10,250 nt of DNA from Actinomycetes bacterium (GTDB lineage Bacteria; Actinomycetota; Actinomycetes; Actinomycetales; Microbacteriaceae). The stretch is from NCBI GenBank assembly GCA_023432005.1, contig JAEYVF010000176.1, positions 1-10,250 of the forward strand. The letters run 5' to 3'. The notes under the pieces were generated by a model that saw nothing but the letters and a program-made list of their open reading frames with translations, did no database searches and was not told where the DNA came from. Shown here in pieces: positions 5,599-10,250 of the stretch (positions are counted from its first letter, which is position 1; the number at the start of each line of letters is the position of its first letter). A program made the position numbers and the translations under genes.

Positions 5599-6818
5599 GC
5601 CCGCTCTCGGCGCGGCAGGCGGAGCGACGGCTCGTGCTGCTGACCGTGACCCGCTGGCTGCCCGTCGGCCTCGTGTTCGGGCTCACGGTGCTGCTCCCGC
5701 TCGAGCGCGGCGTGAGCCTCGCCGAGGTGGGTGTCATGCTCGCCGTGCAGGGCGTCGTCGTCCTCGTCCTCGAGGTGCCCACCGGCGGTCTCGCCGACAC
5801 CATCGGACGACGGCCCGTGCTGATCGTCGCGAGCGTGCTCGCCGTCGTGTCGTCCCTCGTCTTCGTCGTCGCCGAGGCCTTCTGGATGTTCGCGCTCGCG
5901 ATGGTGCTGCAGGGGCTCTTCCGCGTCTTCGACTCGGGCCCGCTCGAGGCGTGGTTCGTGGATGCGGCGCACGCCGACGACCCCGCGCATCCCGTGGAGC
6001 GCGGGTTGAGTCGTGCCGGCACGGCGCTCGGCCTGTCGATCGCGCTGGGCGCCGCGACGGGCGGCGGGCTCGTCGCGTGGCATCCGCTCGACGGATGGTC
6101 GCCGCTCGTGCTTCCCTTCCTCGCGGCGACGGGCGTGATGATCGCGAACCTCGTGCTCGTGGCGCTGCTCGTGCGCGAGACGGTGCGCATCCGCACCGCG
6201 TCGACCGTGGTGAGCCTGCGCGCGACGCTCGTGGGCGGATGGGCGGTGCTCGGACGGTCGCGCGTGCTGCGCGGGCTCGTGCTCGTCGAGGTGTTCTGGG
6301 TGGTCGCGATGATCGCGTTCGAGGTGCTCACACCGGCGCGGCTCACCGAGCTCGTGGGCACCGAGGCCGTCGCGGCCGCGCTCTTCGGTCCCGCATCGGC
6401 GGCGGCGTGGGGGCTCTTCGCGGTGGGCTCGGCGGTCGCGGGCCTCGCCTCCGCTCGTATCGGCGTCGCTCTCACAGCGATCCTCGCGCGGCTGCTGAAC
6501 GGCGGGTTCGTCGTCGTGATGGGACTCGTCGCAGGGCCCGTGGGCCTGCTCGCGGCCTACGGCGTGACGTACCTGTTCCACGGCTCGGCGGGCCCCATGC
6601 ACAATGCGCTCCTGCACCGCCAGGCGAGCTCGGGCAATCGGGCCGTCGTGCTCTCGCTCAACTCGATGGTCGCGGGCGGTGCGTCGAGCGTCGCGCTCCT
6701 CGTGCTGGGTCCGCTCGCGCAGATGACCTCGACGTCGCTCGCGTTCGTCATCGCGGGGGCGTTCAGCCTCCTCGGCGCGCTCTTCTACCTCCCCGCCCTG
6801 CGCGAGGAGCGGGCATGA
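5595..6818 (+). CDS. Major facilitator superfamily transporter
   Basis: A 407-residue integral membrane protein with about twelve hydrophobic segments, the normal MFS size. Motif A between segments 2 and 3 reads PTGGLADTIGRRPVL (close to the GxLADxxGRR consensus), preceded by a VLEVPTG segment typical of drug/H+ antiporter-like members. A longer polar loop occurs around the middle (AAHADDPAHPVERG and later RETVRIRTAS). It is probably a proton-coupled exporter; the substrate is unknown. Coupling to an ArsR-type regulator by ATGA overlap is a common arrangement for inducible efflux in actinobacteria and supports export over uptake. Its TGA (6816-6818) abuts the stop of the convergent hydrolase with no gap, so transcripts must end inside the neighbouring gene or overlap. 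Confidence 0.93.
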   Translation: MSPLSARQAERRLVLLTVTRWLPVGLVFGLTVLLPLERGVSLAEVGVMLAVQGVVVLVLEVPTGGLADTIGRRPVLIVASVLAVVSSLVFVVAEAFWMFALAMVLQGLFRVFDSGPLEAWFVDAAHADDPAHPVERGLSRAGTALGLSIALGAATGGGLVAWHPLDGWSPLVLPFLAATGVMIANLVLVALLVRETVRIRTASTVVSLRATLVGGWAVLGRSRVLRGLVLVEVFWVVAMIAFEVLTPARLTELVGTEAVAAALFGPASAAAWGLFAVGSAVAGLASARIGVALTAILARLLNGGFVVVMGLVAGPVGLLAAYGVTYLFHGSAGPMHNALLHRQASSGNRAVVLSLNSMVAGGASSVALLVLGPLAQMTSTSLAFVIAGAFSLLGALFYLPALREERA

Positions 6819-7850
6819 TCACCCGGTGACACGCTCGAGGAAGTCGAGGGTGCTCACGAGCGCGTCCTGCGCGTCGTCGCCGTCGAGGTGGAACTGGTAC
6901 TCGTGGGGGAGCGCAGGGGTGTGGTCGGCCGCGTAGAAGACGCGCGTCACGTCGACGCCGAGCTCTTCGAGCCGGGTGGCCATCGGCACCGACTGCAGCC
7001 AGGTGAGCCCGTCGCCGTTGCCGCCCGAGATCCACGTCGGCGGGAAGTCGGCCGTCGCGAACTCGAGCGACGACATCAGGGCGCCGGGCGCCTCCGACGA
7101 CCAGTCCTTCGTTCCGGTGTAGGCCCACAGCGCCGACTTGAAGCCCCACGACACGATGCCGTTGAGCTTCGCCATGCCGTCGAGCTCGTACACGCCGCAG
7201 TTGAGCACGACGCCCACGAGCTGGTCGGAGCGCAACGCGGGCCGGATGCCGACGAGGTGCGCATAGTCGGGGTTGGTGATCATCGCCGCGAGCTGGCTCG
7301 CGAGCTGCGCGCCCGCGGAGTCGCCCGCCAGCACTATGCGGTCGGGGTCGATGTTGAGCTCGGCGGCGTGCTGCACGAGGTGGTCGAGTGCGCTGTTGAG
7401 CTGCCGGATCGCCGTCGGGTAGGCGGCCTCGGGGGCGACCGTGTAGTTGAGCCCGACGGTCGTGTAGCCCTCCGCCGCGAGGATGCGCAGATAGGGCGCG
7501 ACGTCGACCTTGTCGCCCGAGATCCACGCGCCGCCGTGGATCCAGACCACGGTGGGCAGCGCATCCGTCGTGCCCTCGGGCCAGAACACGTCGAAGGTCG
7601 TGTCGTGGCCCGCGTCGCCGTAGGGCACGTCGAGCGTCTCGTGCGGGAGCGCATCCGGAAGGTGGCGGTTCAGCTCGGCGATGTTGGCGTCGCGCCCCGA
7701 CTCGAAAACCCAGCGGATGACCATGGCCGAGGGCCAGGGCGACGCGTTCGCCCACACGATGACGCCGAGCACGACCACGGCGACGGATGCCAGCACGATG
7801 TGGCGGGGACGACGGAACCAGTCGGCGACGGCGCGCGCGAGACGTCTCAC
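6819..7850 (-). CDS. Membrane-anchored alpha/beta-hydrolase (HSL/family IV-like esterase)
   Basis: A 343-residue predicted carboxylic-ester hydrolase. An N-terminal basic stretch (RRLARAVADWFRRPRH) is followed by a single hydrophobic segment at 18-34, so the catalytic domain is probably held outside the membrane. Oxyanion-hole motif HGGAW is at 105-109, nucleophile elbow GDSAGAQ places Ser178, Asp280 lies in GGNGDGLT and the catalytic His is H316 in LPHEYQF or H310 in ADHTP. The substrate is not evident; short acyl esters are typical for the family. The GTG at 7850 was chosen because a TAGCCT hexamer stands six bases upstream, consistent with a leaderless mRNA, and the basic-plus-TM leader follows at once. 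It lies 52 bp downstream of the Ig-domain surface protein on the same strand and ends stop-to-stop with the MFS gene. Confidence 0.9.
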   Translation of the reverse strand: MRRLARAVADWFRRPRHIVLASVAVVVLGVIVWANASPWPSAMVIRWVFESGRDANIAELNRHLPDALPHETLDVPYGDAGHDTTFDVFWPEGTTDALPTVVWIHGGAWISGDKVDVAPYLRILAAEGYTTVGLNYTVAPEAAYPTAIRQLNSALDHLVQHAAELNIDPDRIVLAGDSAGAQLASQLAAMITNPDYAHLVGIRPALRSDQLVGVVLNCGVYELDGMAKLNGIVSWGFKSALWAYTGTKDWSSEAPGALMSSLEFATADFPPTWISGGNGDGLTWLQSVPMATRLEELGVDVTRVFYAADHTPALPHEYQFHLDGDDAQDALVSTLDFLERVTG

Positions 7851-7862
7851 GTCGTCAGGCTA
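7848..7862 (-). promoter_or_regulatory. Candidate leaderless promoter of the hydrolase
   Basis: On the minus strand TAGCCT (7862-7857), then GACGAC, then GTG (7850-7848): a TAnnnT hexamer at exactly -12 to -7 if the start codon's G is +1. No Shine-Dalgarno is seen. The arrangement is the same as at the response regulator (TAACCT, six bases, GTG). Confidence 0.5.
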
Positions 7863-7902
7863 CGCCCGGGCGCGCGTGGAGCGGCGCACGCGGGATCGAG
7901 CG

Positions 7903-8907
7903 TCACGGACTCCGGATGCGGCGGACGAGCGGCACGGTCGCCGCGACCGCGCCGACCAGGGCGACGCCCGCCACGAGCCACAGCCATGTGAGGTCCTCGT
8001 CACCTCCCGTGCTCTCACCGGGCTCGCCGGCCCCCGCCGGGATCGTGGGCTCGTCGGTGTCCGGGGCGTCGGGCGCCGTGGAGCTCTCGGAGGGCGACGG
8101 CGTCGCGGGGGCCTCGGGCGCGGGAGCGGGCTCCTGCTCACCGCCCGGCGTTCCCGTGGGCGGCGGCGCTGCGGGCGGTCGGCCGGGAACCGGAGCCGCG
8201 GCCCGCGGTGCGACCACGAGGGTGAAGTCGCGCGTCGCGGTCGTCGACTCGCCGCCGTCGGTGATCGTCGCCCGCACCGTGAACCCGACGGTGCCCGAGA
8301 CGACGGGGGTGCCGTCGATCGTCCCGTTCGCGCGGAGCGTGAGCCCCGGGGGGAGCGCCCCGCCGACGAGCGCGTAGCTCGCGGTCGGCGTGCCGAACGC
8401 CACGATCGCGGCCTCGTACGGCGCGCCCGCGCGCGCCGTCGGCAGCTCCGTCGTCGCGAACACGGGCACCTGCGGCGTCACCGCGAGCGTGAACTCGCGC
8501 TCCGCGGTCGCCTCCGAGCCCTCCTCGCCCGTCGTCGCGGTCACCGTGAAGGTCGCGTCGTCGACCGTCGCGGGGGTTCCGCTGATGAGGCCGTCGGCGG
8601 AGAGGGTGAGCCCGGCCGGGAGCGCGCCGGACGTGACGGCGAAGGTCGCCGGGGGCTCGGCATCCGCTGCGATCCACGTGGCGTATGAGACGCCGCGGAG
8701 AGCCGCGGCGAGCTGGGGGGGAGTCGTGAAGACGGGCGCGGCGACGTCGGCGGACCCCGTGTCGGGCGGCGCCGAGGCCTCCGTGCTCGGGGTGGGTTCC
8801 GGGGGTTCGGCCGCCACGGCGGGCGCGTCGAGGAGCAGCACGCCGCCCACGGCGAGCGTGAGCGCGGCGAGACCCGCGAGTCCGCCGGTCGCCCGGGTGC
8901 GACGCAT
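7903..8907 (-). CDS. Secreted, membrane-anchored protein with two putative Ig (He_PIG-like) domains
   Basis: A 334-residue exported protein. The signal peptide covers residues 1-33 (RRTR, hydrophobic core, cleavage after AVAA). Two related domains follow, about 57-143 and 144-231, each carrying the putative-Ig signature: SGALPAGLTLSADGLISGTP in the first and GGALPPGLTLRANGTIDGTP in the second, each ending with a FTL-VTP/VAP strand. A long Pro/Ala/Glu/Ser-rich linker (about 232-305) would span the cell wall, then a hydrophobic segment (306-328) and the basic tail RRIRSP. There is no LPxTG sortase motif, so anchoring should be through the membrane helix. Such domains usually mediate adhesion or protein interaction; the partner is unknown. 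The ATG at 8907 has GGAGGGG seven bases upstream. The 102-bp gap upstream (8908-9009) holds no gene and no convincing promoter. Confidence 0.88.
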   Translation of the reverse strand: MRRTRATGGLAGLAALTLAVGGVLLLDAPAVAAEPPEPTPSTEASAPPDTGSADVAAPVFTTPPQLAAALRGVSYATWIAADAEPPATFAVTSGALPAGLTLSADGLISGTPATVDDATFTVTATTGEEGSEATAEREFTLAVTPQVPVFATTELPTARAGAPYEAAIVAFGTPTASYALVGGALPPGLTLRANGTIDGTPVVSGTVGFTVRATITDGGESTTATRDFTLVVAPRAAAPVPGRPPAAPPPTGTPGGEQEPAPAPEAPATPSPSESSTAPDAPDTDEPTIPAGAGEPGESTGGDEDLTWLWLVAGVALVGAVAATVPLVRRIRSP

Positions 8908-9009
8908 CCTGAAACCCCTCCGGTGGTCCCTCCATCGTTACAGAGGACCGCTCACCACACCGGGGAGGACGCTGTGAAGCGGGAGGTCCCGGAGGAGGAA
9001 TTCCGTACG

Positions 9010-9083
9010 TGGAGGGGCGGACGGGAATCGAACCCGCGTAATCAGTTTGGAAGACTGAGGCTCTACCATTGAGCTACCGCCCC
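9010..9083 (-). tRNA. tRNA-Gly (anticodon TCC)
   Basis: On the minus strand the acceptor stem GGGGCGG (9083-9077) pairs with CCGCCCC (9020-9014). The D arm is GCTC/GAGC, the anticodon stem TCAGT/ACTGA with loop CTTCCAA (anticodon TCC), and the T arm GCGGG/CCCGT with loop TTCGATT. The discriminator is T and the 3' CCA is encoded (9012-9010). The body is 71 bases plus CCA. It reads GGA and probably GGG codons. Confidence 0.97.
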
Positions 9084-9117
9084 GGAGCCCCGCCGAGAAC
9101 GGCTGGGCAACCCCGCG

Positions 9118-9123
9118 AGTCTA
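9118..9123 (-). promoter_or_regulatory. Candidate -10 for tRNA-Gly
   Basis: TAGACT on the minus strand (9123-9118) fits TAnnnT and would start transcription near 9111, about 28 bases before the mature 5' end. The identical hexamer precedes tRNA-Pro. No clear -35. Confidence 0.45.
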
Positions 9124-9146
9124 ACGCAGGGCGGAGGTCGGTTCGG

Positions 9147-9317
9147 TCAGGCGCTCATGAGCTCGGGCGCCTCGGCGTCGATGCGCGCGGCGACGCACAC
9201 GTGCGCCTCCTCCCACGCCATCGCCCAGAAGACGCTCGTCTCGATGGGGCCCGTCTCGCCGCACTCGAGGCAGCGGGGCTCGAACGCGCGGATCTCCATG
9301 ATGTCGATGTCAGCCAT
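9147..9317 (-). CDS. Small conserved-looking protein with a CxxC motif
   Basis: A 56-residue acidic protein that I do not recognise as a named family. It contains CLECGETGP (a CxxC knuckle in residues 16-24 region), a third cysteine in AHVCVAARIDA, and aromatic residues in SVFWAMAWEEAH. The single CxxC plus one Cys and His could bind a metal, alone or as a dimer, but this is inference. The ATG at 9317 follows CACCAT by six bases, the leaderless-like spacing seen at other genes here; an ATG at 9299 would give 50 residues. No Shine-Dalgarno is close to either. It lies between the two tRNAs, convergent with none, and upstream of tRNA-Gly on the same strand. It could be missed by annotation because of its size; its composition and the well-placed motif favour a real gene. 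Confidence 0.6.
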   Translation of the reverse strand: MADIDIMEIRAFEPRCLECGETGPIETSVFWAMAWEEAHVCVAARIDAEAPELMSA

Positions 9318-9373
9318 GCAGCCATGGTGCGCCCGCCCTCCGACATCGGAGCGAAGGCGCGCGCGGCACCGGC

Positions 9374-9379
9374 TAGACT
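9374..9379 (+). promoter_or_regulatory. Candidate -10 for tRNA-Pro (and possibly tig)
   Basis: TAGACT fits TAnnnT and would start transcription near 9386, about 68 bases before the mature tRNA. It is identical to the hexamer before tRNA-Gly. No clear -35. With only 34 bases between tRNA-Pro and tig, this promoter could also feed tig. Confidence 0.45.
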
Positions 9380-9453
9380 GTGCGAGGCCGTTTTCGGGCC
9401 GGATCGCGTCCGTCACCCCGCCCGACAGCCGGCTGCGAGAAGACCCGGGCATC

Positions 9454-9528
9454 CGGGGCGTAGCTCAGCTTGGCTAGAGTGCCCGCTTTGGGAGCGGGAG
9501 GTCGCAGGTTCAAATCCTGTCGCCCCGA
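9454..9528 (+). tRNA. tRNA-Pro (anticodon TGG)
   Basis: Acceptor stem CGGGGCG (9454-9460) pairs with CGCCCCG (9521-9527); D arm GCTC/GAGT, anticodon stem CCCGC/GCGGG with loop TTTGGGA (anticodon TGG), variable loop AGGTC, T arm GCAGG/CCTGT with loop TTCAAAT, discriminator A. No CCA is encoded (CGG follows), unlike the nearby tRNA-Gly, so it must be added by the nucleotidyltransferase. It reads CCA and by wobble other Pro codons. Confidence 0.97.
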
Positions 9529-9562
9529 CGGAACATCAGCGAACAACCCAGGAGTACATCCC

Positions 9563-10250
9563 ATGGTCTCAACGACCGTCGAGAAGCTGTCGCCCACGCG
9601 CACGAAGCTCACCATCACCGTGACGCCCGAGGAGCTCAAGCCCTCGATCGACCACGCCTACAAGCACATCGCGGAGCAGGTGAGCATCCCCGGCTTCCGC
9701 AAGGGCAAGGTGCCGCCGCCCATCATCGACCAGCGCGTCGGCCGTGCCGAGGTGCTCAACCACGCCGTGTCGGAGGGCCTCGAGCGCTTCTACCGCGAGG
9801 CAGCCAACGAGGAGAAGGTGCGCCCTCTCGGCCGCCCCGAGGCCGACGTTACGACGTGGCCGAGCGAGAAGGACTTCTCGGGCGACCTCGTCTTCACCGT
9901 CGAGGTCGACGTGCGTCCCGAGTTCGACCTCCCCAAGTACGACGGCCTCAAGGTCGAGGTGGAGTCGGTCAAGGTGGGCCCGGATGAGGTGGAGGCCGAG
10001 CTGGAGAACCTCCGCAGCCGCTTCGGCACGCTCGTCACCGTCGACCGCCCCGCCAAGAAGGGCGACTTCGCGCAGCTCGACCTCGTCGCGACGATCGGCG
10101 GCGAGGAGATCGACACCGCGTCGAACATCTCCTACGAGATCGGCTCGGGCGAGCTCATCGAGGGCATCGACGAGGCGCTCGACACCCTCACGGCCGGCGA
10201 GTCGACGACCTTCGAGTCGGAGCTCGTGGGCGGCGACCACCAGGGCGAGA
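9563..10250 (+). CDS. tig: Trigger factor, ribosome-associated chaperone/prolyl isomerase (partial, 5' part)
   Basis: The first 229 codons of trigger factor; the gene runs off the right edge. The protein starts MVSTTVEKLSPTRTKLTITV and carries the ribosome-docking signature GFRKGKVP at residues 44-51, within the N-terminal domain (1 to about 115) that binds near the exit tunnel. The PPIase (FKBP-like) domain begins around 160 with KKGDFAQLDLVATIGGEEID and GSGELIEGIDEALDTLTAGE. The protein binds nascent chains co-translationally and helps folding; the substrate-binding C-terminal domain is outside the window. The ATG at 9563 has AGGAG (9550-9554) eight bases upstream. It follows tRNA-Pro by 34 bp, a gap with no promoter I can recognise. 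In actinobacteria clpP genes commonly follow tig, so they are expected next. Confidence 0.97.
   Translation, partial: MVSTTVEKLSPTRTKLTITVTPEELKPSIDHAYKHIAEQVSIPGFRKGKVPPPIIDQRVGRAEVLNHAVSEGLERFYREAANEEKVRPLGRPEADVTTWPSEKDFSGDLVFTVEVDVRPEFDLPKYDGLKVEVESVKVGPDEVEAELENLRSRFGTLVTVDRPAKKGDFAQLDLVATIGGEEIDTASNISYEIGSGELIEGIDEALDTLTAGESTTFESELVGGDHQGE

Noticed and set aside
5334..6617. A 427-codon minus-strand frame opposite the ArsR and MFS genes
   Set aside because: It crosses the coupled ATGA junction of two well-supported genes and its composition (His, Arg, Glu runs) is that of a shadow frame.
1..10250. Search for mobile elements, CRISPR arrays, phage genes and defence or toxin-antitoxin systems
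   Set aside because: No transposase, integrase, regularly spaced repeats with spacers, or known defence domain was seen; codon use and composition are even throughout, arguing against recent transfer.

Overview
The window is very GC-rich (roughly 70% by eye) and densely coded, with the GC-ending codon bias of a high-GC actinobacterium. Several features point to the Microbacteriaceae (Micrococcales): a CydC-type exporter, a DUF2510 mini-protein, a membrane-sensor NarL-type kinase pair, the tRNA-Pro/trigger factor junction, leaderless-style starts and heavy use of the word GGATGC/GCATCC. The family assignment is an inference from style and gene content. This looks like ordinary core or near-core chromosome: I see no insertion sequence, phage gene, CRISPR array or toxin-antitoxin pair.

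Layout. (1) 1-2860, plus strand: the 3' end of a CydC-like thiol-exporter subunit, then a sensor histidine kinase and a LuxR-type response regulator. (2) 2861-3024: a gene-free strip with two long consecutive hairpins and the edge of a third. (3) 3025-4864, minus strand: a 60-residue DUF2510 protein, a cold-shock protein and a membrane fatty-acid desaturase. (4) 4865-4995: a divergent promoter region with tandem and inverted TGCAT repeats. (5) 4996-6818, plus strand: an ArsR-type winged-helix regulator translationally coupled to an MFS transporter. (6) 6819-8907, minus strand: a membrane-anchored alpha/beta-hydrolase (its stop codon touches that of the MFS gene) and, upstream, a secreted protein with two Ig-like domains and a C-terminal membrane anchor. 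(7) 9010-10250: tRNA-Gly(TCC) (minus), a 56-residue CxxC protein (minus), tRNA-Pro(TGG) (plus) and the start of tig, trigger factor (plus).

How the parts may work together. The kinase and regulator form a complete two-component pair, possibly transcribed with cydC but with a likely internal leaderless promoter for the regulator. The desaturase and cold-shock protein are neighbours on one strand and would both suit cold or membrane-fluidity adaptation; a link to the nearby kinase pair is possible but unproven. The ArsR-MFS pair looks like a self-regulated exporter unit whose operator is visible. The most interesting signals are non-coding: the TGCAT repeat operator, the recurrent TAnnnT-N6-start arrangement, the hairpin strip, and the over-used GGATGC word, which appears to bias codon choice.
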